A stretch of DNA of 8,229 nucleotides from Candidatus Hebobacteria bacterium (GCA_029821235.1 JALGTT010000053.1:1-8229), one strand, 5' to 3'; shown: positions 1 to 5,991, numbered from the stretch's first letter. The notes: a model not told the origin generated them from the sequence alone. Translations and numbers: made by a program.

Positions 1-133
1 TGCCCGCCCTACAGCAGGGGCGCGGTGGAAGAAAGATCGCCCCGAGAAGGGGGCTCCCACACAACACAGCCCCAACGCTGGTTCATTCCGCGGCTCTCAA
101 CACGCAACTGGGGCGGAGGCCGGCACCTCTACT

Positions 134-155
134 GGCGGGCATGGGTATGCCCGCC
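134..155. repeat. Perfect 9-bp hairpin in the tandem repeat (first junction)
   Basis: The arms GGCGGGCAT (134-142) and ATGCCCGCC (147-155) are exact reverse complements around the loop GGGT. The hairpin spans the junction between repeat units. It resembles REP-type palindromes in size and composition; that family link is inference. Confidence 0.75.
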
Positions 156-281
156 CTACAGCAGGGGCGCGCTGGAAGAAAGATCGCCCCGAGGAGGGGG
201 CTTCCCACACAACACAGTACCAACAGTGGTTCATTCCGCGGCTCTCAGTGCGCAACTGGGGTGGAGGCCGGCATCTATACT

Positions 282-303
282 GGCGGGCATGGGTATGCCC
301 GCC
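282..303. repeat. Perfect 9-bp hairpin in the tandem repeat (second junction)
   Basis: This is an identical copy of the hairpin 148 bp upstream, with arms at 282-290 and 295-303 around GGGT. The 3' arm of a third copy lies at the window edge (bases 1-8). The palindrome is unchanged between copies although the rest of the unit has diverged by about 9%. Confidence 0.75.
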
Positions 304-381
304 CTACAGCAGGGGCGCGCAGGGGGGCAATGACGGAGGATTAAGAATCCGCGGCACGGGCAGGCAGGACGGCCGGGGCTG

Positions 382-863
382 TCAGCCGGGCTGGTCTGCG
401 GATTCCGGAGAGACCGGGTCTCCCACCCGGATCTCCGCCCCCTGGAGTACCCGCGCGAAGATTCCCTCTCTGGGCATCACGCAGTCGCCTACTTGTTCGA
501 AGATGGCGCAGCGGTCGTGGCACACCTTGCCGAGTTGGGTGATCTCCAGCAGCGCGCCGCCGTGATCTCCAGCAGCGCGCCGCCGACGCGCAGCCGGTCG
601 CCCACGCGGAGCGGTCGCAGGTCAATGCCCTCGGTGGTGATGTTCTCCGCAAACGAGCCAGGCCCGACCTCGGCGCCCTTGGCCTGTATGTTGGCGATGC
701 TCTCCATCGCCAGCAGGCTCACCTGGCGGTGCCAGGGGCCCGCGTGCGCGTCGCCCTCGATCCCGTGCTGCTCCACCAGGCGGGCGGTGGGCACATTGGA
801 CTTGGGCATTCCTTTTTCGGCGCTGATCGAGATCGCCTTTACTCGACCGCGATGCTCGCCCAT
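382..863 (-). pseudogene. MOSC-domain protein gene, frameshifted by a 23-bp tandem duplication
   Basis: Reading from ATG 863, the first 101 residues match stand-alone MOSC (molybdenum cofactor sulfurase C-terminal) proteins: an HGIEGDAHAG segment (33-42), WHRQVSLLAMESI, then GSFAENITTEGIDL and VGDRLRVGGALLEIT. After residue 101 the frame is lost, giving an unrelated tail and a stop at 489-491 (124 aa). In another frame the rest of the family is intact: QLGKVCHDRCAIFEQVGDC, then VMPREGIFARVLQGAEIRVG, ending at TGA 382-384. The break is an exact 23-bp duplication at 539-584. With one copy removed the gene encodes 152 aa, a normal length. Stand-alone MOSC proteins are thought to handle sulfur or the molybdenum cofactor; the substrate here is unknown. 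The lost part holds the conserved cysteine region. An AAAGG lies about 10 bases before the ATG. Recent inactivation, a phase-variable switch and an assembly error all remain possible. Confidence 0.88.
539..584. repeat. Exact 23-bp tandem duplication inside the MOSC gene
   Basis: The 23-base unit at 539-561 (GTGATCTCC then AGCAGCGCGCCGCC) is repeated without mismatch at 562-584. Because 23 is not a multiple of three, the duplication shifts the minus-strand MOSC reading frame. Removing either copy restores one open frame of 153 codons including the stop. Confidence 0.95.
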
Positions 864-1114
864 GACTTGCTGCCTTTCGTCTCGTTCACCCTCTCACCTG
901 CTCAAGCCTGCTTCGGCGGCGACAGGCCTTCTCCCTCCCGATGGCCCCGCGGTTTCGCCTGGCGCAAGCGCGTTCATCCATTCGCACCCGATGGCCTCCC
1001 GGACTGTGGAACAAGAAGAATGGCAGGAGTTGGCCGGGGACGGCCGCCGGAGGCGGGATAGCACCCATCGGGCCGGGCCAGCGTTCTGTTGTGACCTCGA
1101 CGAGCGCGGGAAGG
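864..1114. other. Divergent intergenic region without a recognised gene
   Basis: This stretch separates the minus-strand MOSC gene from the plus-strand pilin operon, so promoters for both are expected here. I find no convincing -35/-10 pair on either strand and no RNA gene. Reading frames that cross it are low-complexity, Arg/Pro-rich translations with no recognisable motif. Confidence 0.5.
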
Positions 1115-1158
1115 AGGCCGTCGGTGAGCGAGGCAGATCGCTCACCGACAAGAGGCCT
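1115..1158 (+). promoter_or_regulatory. Perfect inverted repeat just upstream of the pilin operon ribosome site
   Basis: The arms GTCGGTGAGCGA (1120-1131) and TCGCTCACCGAC (1138-1149) are exact reverse complements around the 6-base loop GGCAGA. An outer AGGCC (1115-1119) can pair with GGCCT (1154-1158) if four bases bulge. The structure ends directly before the Shine-Dalgarno GGAGG (1159-1163) of the first pilin gene. No T-tract follows, so it is not a standard intrinsic terminator. It could be an mRNA hairpin controlling translation or a DNA operator; the sequence cannot tell these apart. Confidence 0.65.
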
Positions 1159-1169
1159 GGAGGTCAGAG

Positions 1170-2762
1170 ATGGGCGACATGATTGGGTGGTATCGCGAGG
1201 GACGTTGGCCCTCGGCGCACCGCACGCGCTTCCTGTTGTCTACCACGGATCTCAAGCGCGCACAACGAGGCTCCATCTTCATCTTCTCGATGACTGCCTT
1301 GTTCGTGCTGCTGATTCTGGGGACCATCAGCATCCAGGTGGCGATGCAGAGCCTTCATCGCGCGGCCGTGGAGCGGCAGTCGGCGGTGGCCTTCAACCTG
1401 GCGGAAAGCGCCGCCGACATTGCGGAGGCCTGGCTGCGGGCCCAGGGGAGTCCGCCGGTATACGGGCCGATAGATCCGCTGGGGGGAGAGCAGACCCTGG
1501 AGGCGGGCACCTACAGCGCGCTCATCTACTGTGATGACGACAACCCCGGTGCCTGGCAGAAGTCCTATACCATCGTGGCCACCGGACGGGCGGCGCACAG
1601 CAATGTCACCCGCCAGGTCATCCTCAGGCTCCAGCAGCAGAGCTTCGCCCTCTATTCCTACTTTACAGACGAGGAACGCTCTTCGGTCACCAATGGCACC
1701 ATCTGGTTCTACGCGCGGGACCGGCTCTACGGTCCGGTGCACAGCAACGACAGGTTTCACATCAGTTGGGGATACACCTCGGCGGACCCCATCTTCTACG
1801 ACACGGTGTCCAGCGCGGCGAGCGGAGTCTCGTGGAATCCGAGGAGGCCGCGCAATGCGCGGGAGTGGAGGCGCGTGCTGCAAGGGGGACAGGATGCGCT
1901 CACCCTGGGGGCGGACTACATTCCCCTGCCGGACTCCACGGAACGACAGAAGATCGCGGCCTGGGGGGATGACATGGGATTCCCCACCTCGCGGGGGGTC
2001 TATGTGCCCACGGTGGGGAGTTCGGTGGACGGGGGAATCTACATCAAGGGCAACTGCCAGATCGAATTCAGCGTGGATATGCCCTCTGGCAATCAGATCA
2101 TTGACATCACGCAGCGGGGCAATACCACCCGCATCACGGTTGACCGGCCGGCCAACGAAACGATCGTGGAGGACGGGAGTTCGGGAAGCCCCTACTACTA
2201 CACGGGCGTGCCCAATGGGGTGATCTACTGCACCGGAAACATCACCAGCCTGGAGGGGACGCTGGCGAACAACTACGAGAACGGCTCCACCATCCTGCAG
2301 CGGAACGCCTGGACCATCGCCACCGATGTCAATGCGGGCAAAGATATCACCATCACCGACAACCTGCAGTACCAGACCGAGCCGAAGGACGACAAGCCCG
2401 CTACCCATCCCAGCAACCTGCGGGCCCCGACCCTCGGGCTGGTGGCGAGGAACGTGATCGTGGACGCGGGCTGTCCCAACGAGATGACGATTGACGGGGT
2501 GATTCTCGCCGGCGGAGAGAACACCAGCGAGGGGTCGTTCTATTACGCGGGCTGGCAGTATAAGAAACGCAACAACCTGCATGTGCTGGGCGGGATCATC
2601 CAGAAGAAGCGCGGCCCCGTGGGCACGTTCAATCCCTATAACAACGTGCAGGTGACCGGCTACAACAAGGACTACCGTTACGACCCACGGATGGTGGACG
2701 CGCCCCCGCCCTTCTTCCCGACAACCGGTCAGTTCGACGTGAAATCCTGGCAGTACAAGTAG
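1170..2762 (+). CDS. PilX/DUF4900-like pilus-assembly protein
   Basis: This 530-aa protein has an N-terminus like PilX-type minor pilins: QRGSIFIFSMTALFVLLILG (32-51), one membrane helix to about residue 57, then an amphipathic stretch with AFNLAESAADIAEAWL (74-89). The rest resembles DUF4900-type proteins: GPVHSNDRFHISWG (189-201), a GVIYCTGNI segment (350-358), LGLVARNVIVDAG (422-434), IDGVILAGGE (441-450), and GGIIQKKRGPVGTF (474-487) before GYNKDYRYDPRMVDAPPPFF (497-516). Position +5 after the candidate cleavage glycine (34) is Phe, not Glu; some tip-type pseudopilins such as GspK also lack that Glu. The leader of about 34 residues is long for a prepilin. ATG 1170 is chosen because GGAGG lies 6 bases upstream and the frame has a stop at 1125-1127. 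It is likely anchored in the membrane with an exported beta-rich body. It leads a three-gene operon; the exact role is unknown. Confidence 0.82.
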   Translation: MGDMIGWYREGRWPSAHRTRFLLSTTDLKRAQRGSIFIFSMTALFVLLILGTISIQVAMQSLHRAAVERQSAVAFNLAESAADIAEAWLRAQGSPPVYGPIDPLGGEQTLEAGTYSALIYCDDDNPGAWQKSYTIVATGRAAHSNVTRQVILRLQQQSFALYSYFTDEERSSVTNGTIWFYARDRLYGPVHSNDRFHISWGYTSADPIFYDTVSSAASGVSWNPRRPRNAREWRRVLQGGQDALTLGADYIPLPDSTERQKIAAWGDDMGFPTSRGVYVPTVGSSVDGGIYIKGNCQIEFSVDMPSGNQIIDITQRGNTTRITVDRPANETIVEDGSSGSPYYYTGVPNGVIYCTGNITSLEGTLANNYENGSTILQRNAWTIATDVNAGKDITITDNLQYQTEPKDDKPATHPSNLRAPTLGLVARNVIVDAGCPNEMTIDGVILAGGENTSEGSFYYAGWQYKKRNNLHVLGGIIQKKRGPVGTFNPYNNVQVTGYNKDYRYDPRMVDAPPPFFPTTGQFDVKSWQYK

Positions 2763-2778
2763 AGGCAGAGGAAAGGCA

Positions 2779-3186
2779 ATGCGGCTGCGAAGACGTGCAC
2801 AAGGATTCACCCTGATCGAGTGCCTGGTGTCGGTGGTCATCCTCGGCATGGGGCTGGTGGGGGTGGTGGGATGTCTCACCGTGGCCCTGCTCTCGAGCAA
2901 GAAGGCGAGCCGCATCCAACTCGCCACCGCCATCGCGCAGGACACCATCGAGGACATGCGCAGCAGGGGCTTCGGGAGCATTGACTACGATGAATTCCCC
3001 TCCACCACCGAGGTGCCGGAGCTCCCCGGAGGGGTGAAGACGGTGGAGATCCACGATGATTTCGACGGCGATCCGCGCCTGAAGAGGGTGGTGGTGGAAG
3101 TGTCCTGGCGAAGCAGCGCCTCCAACACCGCGCGCTGTCGCCTGGAAACGGTGATCAGCAACCGCACGGAACACGCCGGCGGGTGA
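2779..3186 (+). CDS. PilV-like type IV prepilin (minor pilin)
   Basis: This 135-aa protein starts with a short basic leader and a textbook class III signal: MRLRRRAQG, then FTLIECLVSVVILGMGLVGV. Prepilin peptidase would cut between Gly9 and Phe10 and methylate Phe10; Glu14 is the conserved +5 residue. The hydrophobic helix (10-33) is followed by SSKKASRIQLATAIAQDTIE, the usual start of a PilV/PilI-like minor pilin. The globular part is short and ends in a charged beta-type segment. The gene starts 16 bp after the previous stop, with AGGAAAGG just before the ATG, so it is co-transcribed. It is expected to insert in the inner membrane and join a pilus or pseudopilus. PilV is my best family name; a generic prepilin is the safe call. 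Confidence 0.88.
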   Translation: MRLRRRAQGFTLIECLVSVVILGMGLVGVVGCLTVALLSSKKASRIQLATAIAQDTIEDMRSRGFGSIDYDEFPSTTEVPELPGGVKTVEIHDDFDGDPRLKRVVVEVSWRSSASNTARCRLETVISNRTEHAGG

Positions 3187-3198
3187 CAGGAGCAGAGC

Positions 3199-3759
3199 AT
3201 GCGATATTGTCCGGCTCGAAAACGCGGTTTCAGCCTTCCCGAGATCCTCGTCGCGATGGTGGTCATGACCTTGATCGCCGGAGTGGTCTCCGCGCTCTAC
3301 TTCGCCTCCATGAGGGTGTGGCGCCGGGTGAGCAGTCAGTCGCAGGCCGATCCGCCTGCCCACATGGCCATCAACCGCATCACGAAGGAGTTGAAGAACG
3401 CCTACGTGGTGGACGAGATCAGCGACTCGTTCATCATGTTCACCCTGCCGCAGACCGACGACCAGGGGATCAATGTGCTCCCCCTCCAGCCGGGCCGCAG
3501 GATAGCCTACTACCTCTCTGACGAATCGGGCGAGATGGGGGAGGAGGGGACTTACCTGTGGCGCTGGACACAGGACCTGACCACCGGCGCCACCAAGCGC
3601 AGCCGCATCGCCGAGAATGTGGAGGCGTTGGAGTTCGCCTGCGACTCCACCTCCAGCCGGGTGCTCAAGATCTACGCGATGTCCATCACCGTCCTCGGGC
3701 AGGAAGGCCTCCAGGAATACCGGAGCCAGTTCGAGGGCCACGTCGCCTTTCGCAACTGA
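3199..3759 (+). CDS. PilW-like type IV prepilin (minor pilin)
   Basis: This 186-aa protein has a class III prepilin leader: MRYCPARKRG, then FSLPEILVAMVVMTLIAGVV. Cleavage is expected after Gly10, with Glu15 at the +5 position. A membrane helix (about 11-36) is followed by a PilW/GspJ-like body with the segment INRITKELKNAYVVDE (58-73), then RIAYYLSDESG, TYLWRWTQDLT, and IAENVEALEFACD near the C-terminus. That layout is typical of PilW/GspJ minor pilins, which form the tip of pili or type II pseudopili with PilV/GspI and PilX/GspK. AGGAG lies 6 bases before the ATG and the gap from the previous stop is 12 bp. No motor ATPase, secretin or peptidase gene is in the window. Confidence 0.87.
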   Translation: MRYCPARKRGFSLPEILVAMVVMTLIAGVVSALYFASMRVWRRVSSQSQADPPAHMAINRITKELKNAYVVDEISDSFIMFTLPQTDDQGINVLPLQPGRRIAYYLSDESGEMGEEGTYLWRWTQDLTTGATKRSRIAENVEALEFACDSTSSRVLKIYAMSITVLGQEGLQEYRSQFEGHVAFRN

Positions 3760-3798
3760 GCGCGCCGCGCACCCGCACAACCCAGCCGATGTGAATCG

Positions 3799-3813
3799 CC
3801 GGCCTTCGGCCGG
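3799..3813 (+). terminator. Small hairpin after the pilin operon, weak terminator candidate
   Basis: CCGGCC (3799-3804) and GGCCGG (3808-3813) pair perfectly around TTC, 40 bases after the last pilin stop. The position between two operons suits a terminator. The stem is short and is followed by TTGGTGACG rather than a run of T, so Rho-independent termination would be weak. Confidence 0.35.
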
Positions 3814-3905
3814 TTGGTGACGCATTCTCTCCCTCTCCACACCGGGCGACGGCGCGCGTGTGCGCGGCCGCGTACATTCCCTGGAAAGCAAACAAACATT
3901 CGGCA

Positions 3906-3933
3906 TTGACATTTGGGGGTTTGGTGGTAGACT
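3906..3933 (+). promoter_or_regulatory. Sigma-70-type promoter of the dcw cluster
   Basis: A consensus -35 box TTGACA (3906-3911) is followed after 16 bases by TAGACT (3928-3933), which matches the -10 pattern at the key TA and final T. An A-rich stretch (AAAGCAAACAAACATT) lies just upstream. The site is about 90 bases before the mraZ start and is the best promoter I can find in the window. Confidence 0.65.
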
Positions 3934-3945
3934 TGAGCAGTCTTG

Positions 3946-3971
3946 TGGGGGTCGGATGGGGAGTGATGGTT
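3946..3971 (+). promoter_or_regulatory. Putative MraZ-binding repeats
   Basis: TGGGG (3946), TGGGG (3957) and TGGTT (3967) are direct repeats spaced 11 and 10 bases apart. They lie just downstream of the proposed -10 box. In E. coli MraZ binds TGGGN direct repeats about 10 bp apart upstream of its own gene and represses the dcw operon. The third repeat here is imperfect, and the assignment rests on spacing and context only. Confidence 0.45.
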
Positions 3972-3978
3972 TTCAGGT

Positions 3979-4010
3979 CCTAGAAACTAGGGGCGAGAAC
4001 GGCAGCGCCG
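3979..4010 (+). promoter_or_regulatory. mraZ leader with two short hairpins
   Basis: CCTAG (3979-3983) pairs with CTAGG (3987-3991) around AAA, and CGGC (4000-4003) pairs with GCCG (4007-4010) around AGC. Both lie in the untranslated leader just before mraZ, which has no clear Shine-Dalgarno within 12 bases of its ATG. Both stems are short and could be chance. Confidence 0.25.
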
Positions 4011-4020
4011 GAACTACTGG

Positions 4021-4476
4021 ATGCTAACGGGCGAGGTTACGCACCAACTCGATGACCGGGCGAGAGTGGCTGTGCCGAAAGCGTGGCGGCAGCTCTTCGA
4101 CCATGGGGGATTCCTGACCCGAGGCTGGTACGGGTGTCTGTTCCTGCTCACCCATCACGAGTGGATGAAACTGGCCGAGCGCCTGGACGAGTGGCCCCTG
4201 ACCTCCATCAAGGCCGACAAGGTGCGTTCGTTCTTTTCGGGGGGTGTCGAGGTCTGGCTCGACAAGCAGGGGCGGGTGGTCCTTCCGGCCACGCTGAGAC
4301 AGTATGCGGGCATCGAGAAGGACGTGGTGGTGAGGGCGGTGATGAAGCGGGTGGAGATCTGGTCCAAGGAGAGGTGGGAGGCTTACCAGGCGGAGCATTT
4401 CGCGCCGGACCGGATCATGGCGGACCTCTCGGAGTTTGAAAACGGAATCGCGGGCCAGCAGACGGCGGAGGAATGA
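4021..4476 (+). CDS. mraZ: Transcriptional regulator MraZ
   Basis: This 151-aa protein has the family's normal length and two tandem SpoVT-AbrB-type halves. The first carries THQLDDRARVAVP (7-19) and the second WLDKQGRVVLPATLRQYAGI (79-98), followed by VEIWSKERWEAYQ (111-123), a hallmark of MraZ. MraZ forms ring-shaped oligomers and binds repeats in its own promoter, usually repressing the dcw operon. Here it is the first gene after a promoter with suitable TGGG repeats, which fits autoregulation. In the first half the usual Gly-Arg of the D-x-K-G-R motif reads Ala14-Arg15, while the second half keeps Gly84-Arg85. The stop overlaps the rsmH start as ATGA, implying translational coupling. ATG 4021 is supported by alignment to the family start rather than by a good ribosome site. 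Confidence 0.96.
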   Translation: MLTGEVTHQLDDRARVAVPKAWRQLFDHGGFLTRGWYGCLFLLTHHEWMKLAERLDEWPLTSIKADKVRSFFSGGVEVWLDKQGRVVLPATLRQYAGIEKDVVVRAVMKRVEIWSKERWEAYQAEHFAPDRIMADLSEFENGIAGQQTAEE

Positions 4477-5411
4477 AGCCCGACCAGAGGGAGCGGGAGA
4501 CGCATCGCCCCGTGATGGTCGAGGAGGTCCTCGAGTATCTGGCCTGCGCGCCGGGGCAGGTGGTGGTGGACGCCACCGTGGGCTCCGGCGGACATGCCGC
4601 CGCCATCACGGAGCGGATCAATCCGGGCGGATGGTTGATTGGGATCGACCGGGACCCGGAGGCGATAGGCAGAGCGCGGGAGCGGCTCGCCCGGCTGGGG
4701 CGAGTGACCTTGATAAATGAAAACCACGCAAGACTGGAGGTGATCCTGGACCGGCTTGCCGTGGACGCGGTGGACGGAGTGCTGTTCGACTGCGGAGTTT
4801 CCCTGGAGCAGTTGAGCAGCGCCGAGCGGGGCTTCAGTTTTCGGTTCGACGCCAAGTTGGACATGAGAATGTCCCCGCAGGACGAGACCACCGCGGCCGA
4901 CCTGGTGAACCGACTGCCGGAGGCGGAGTTGGAGAGAATCCTCCGGGAGTACGGAGGGGAACGGCGGGCACGCAGCATCGCACGAGCAATCGCAAGAGCG
5001 CGACAGAAACATCCCATCACCACTACAGCACAACTCGCAGCAATCATCACCGCAGCGATTCCACCACGGGCGCGTCCGAGACGACTTCACCCTGCCACAA
5101 AGTCCTTCATGGCCATCAGAATCGCCGTGAACGACGAGATCGGAACGCTTCGCACAGCACTGACCGCAGCCATTCGTCGCACCAGACCCGGCGGCAGAAT
5201 CGTAGTCCTGACCTACCACAGTCTAGAAGGCGGTGAAACCAAGGGGGCATTCCGCCTGGCCAGCAAGGGAAGCCTGTGCCCGCCGTCCCCGTCCGGAGAG
5301 CCAGTGAGCGTGAGAATATTGACCAAGAAGGTGGTGAAGCCGAGCCGGCAGGAGGTGCGGACCAACCCGCGCGCGAGGTCCGCCACCCTGCGGGCCGTGG
5401 AGCGCCTGTGA
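4473..5411 (+). CDS. rsmH: 16S rRNA (cytosine(1402)-N(4))-methyltransferase RsmH
   Basis: This 312-aa enzyme (formerly MraW) methylates N4 of C1402 in the 16S rRNA decoding centre using S-adenosylmethionine. Visible motifs are THRPVMVEEVLEYL (10-23), the AdoMet loop VDATVGSGGH (32-41), IDRDPEAI (58-65), FDCGVSLEQL (105-114, usually FDLGVSSxQL), ERGFSFRFDAKLDMRM (118-133), HPATKSFMAIRIAVNDEI (206-223), YHSLE (248-252) and NPRARSATLRAVER (298-311). The length is typical. After HSLE the usual D-R-x-V-K becomes G-G-E-T-K. The segment at about 4960-5230 uses many A-ending codons (GCA, ACA, AGA) unlike the flanking GCC/GCG-rich parts. The start overlaps the mraZ stop, with GGAGGA directly before the ATG. 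It is housekeeping and probably cytoplasmic. Confidence 0.96.
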   Translation: MKPDQRERETHRPVMVEEVLEYLACAPGQVVVDATVGSGGHAAAITERINPGGWLIGIDRDPEAIGRARERLARLGRVTLINENHARLEVILDRLAVDAVDGVLFDCGVSLEQLSSAERGFSFRFDAKLDMRMSPQDETTAADLVNRLPEAELERILREYGGERRARSIARAIARARQKHPITTTAQLAAIITAAIPPRARPRRLHPATKSFMAIRIAVNDEIGTLRTALTAAIRRTRPGGRIVVLTYHSLEGGETKGAFRLASKGSLCPPSPSGEPVSVRILTKKVVKPSRQEVRTNPRARSATLRAVERL

Positions 5412-5448
5412 GCACACCAGGCGCACCCGCCGGAGGCGCACATCACAT

Positions 5449-5991
5449 GTGAAGGGAATACGGGCGGTGAGCACATCAGCGTTGCAGCACAACATCACAG
5501 AAGGCCGGCTTCGGGACCTGCCCATCTCCTCTCAACGACAGCCGGGCAGGGCGCCCAGCAGACGGCCGGGGGGTATCGAAGCAGGAGTCGCACTAACAGT
5601 GCTCGCCGCCCTCTCCCTTCTCTGCGTGCTGGGGTACGGGATGGCCTCCGCGGTGACCACCCAGAACGGCTATGCCGCGCTCCGGCTGCGCCGGGAGATC
5701 GAGGATCTCCGCGCGGAGAAGGCGTTTCTCCGCTATCAGATCAGTTTCATCCAGTCCCGCCAGCGCATAGCACAGGCCGCCGCGCGGCTCGACCTGCAAC
5801 GCGCCGACCCGGTCCGGGAGGTAGACTATGTGGCCCTTCCCGCCTCCCAGGCCGAGACCGGCCTCCAGATGACCGCAGCCGAGAGTCAGGTCGAGCCGCG
5901 TGGCCTGCGAGCCCTCCTCGCGGGACTCGCCCGTCAGATGGCGGGGGGCGGCCGCGCGGAGGCGAGCACGGTGGAAAGTCCCCGCCCCTGA
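5449..5991 (+). CDS. ftsL: Cell division protein FtsL (FtsL/DivIC-like)
   Basis: This 180-aa protein has the FtsL plan: a basic cytoplasmic N-terminus (to about residue 42), one membrane helix (about 43-69, including VALTVLAALSLLCVLGYG), then a coiled-coil-like stretch YAALRLRREIEDLRAEKAFL (75-94). It goes on to RIAQAAARLDLQRADPVREV and VDYVALP, matching the end of the FtsL/DivIC periplasmic domain. FtsL pairs with FtsB/DivIC and FtsQ/DivIB to activate the septal synthase FtsW-FtsI. Sequence conservation is low, so the name rests on topology and its place between rsmH and ftsI. The tail of about 50 residues is Ala/Gly-rich. The start is uncertain: GTG 5449 has GGAGG 12 bases upstream, while GTG 5467 has AAGGGA 9 bases upstream and would shorten the protein by 6 residues. 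Confidence 0.87.
   Translation: MKGIRAVSTSALQHNITEGRLRDLPISSQRQPGRAPSRRPGGIEAGVALTVLAALSLLCVLGYGMASAVTTQNGYAALRLRREIEDLRAEKAFLRYQISFIQSRQRIAQAAARLDLQRADPVREVDYVALPASQAETGLQMTAAESQVEPRGLRALLAGLARQMAGGGRAEASTVESPRP

Larger units (their letters stand above)
1..320. repeat. Tandem repeat, about 148-bp unit, at least 2.2 copies
   Basis: Two full units (1-147 and 148-295) and a 25-base start of a third (296-320) follow head to tail. The array is already running at base 1, so more copies may lie outside. By eye the two full units differ at 12 substitutions and one single-base indel, about 91% identity. Each unit starts TGCCCGCCCTACAGCAGGGG and ends ACTGGCGGGCATGGGTA. The differences are scattered and include a length change, so conserved coding is unlikely. 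The short open frames here exist only because the GC-rich repeat has few stops. I see no transposase, and the function is unknown. A non-coding intergenic repeat family is the simplest reading. Confidence 0.9.

Noticed and set aside
1..320. CRISPR array
   Set aside because: The unit is about 148 bp and similar along its whole length, with no alternation of short identical repeats and unique spacers, and no cas gene is present.
25..565. Plus-strand open frames over the tandem repeat
   Set aside because: They are repeats read through without stops. The unit copies differ by an indel, which breaks any common frame, and nothing resembles a protein family.
493..1182. Plus-strand open frame opposite the MOSC gene
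   Set aside because: The minus strand carries clear MOSC homology on both sides of the duplication, whereas this translation is low-complexity and motif-free.
1124..1534. Possible leader gene starting at GTG 1124 behind AAGGAGG
   Set aside because: The frame overlaps the pilin gene for most of its length and gives an Arg/Gly/His-rich translation with no family likeness. The ribosome-like site is kept only as part of the hairpin finding.
1164..2981. Long minus-strand open frame of 605 codons opposite the PilX-like gene
   Set aside because: It is a GC-rich antisense shadow. Its translation is His/Gly/Arg/Val-rich without motifs, while the plus strand has recognisable pilin features, a good ribosome site and operon spacing.
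3199..3521. Overlapping frames inside the PilW-like gene
   Set aside because: Out-of-frame shadows of a gene with a clear prepilin leader and its own ribosome site.
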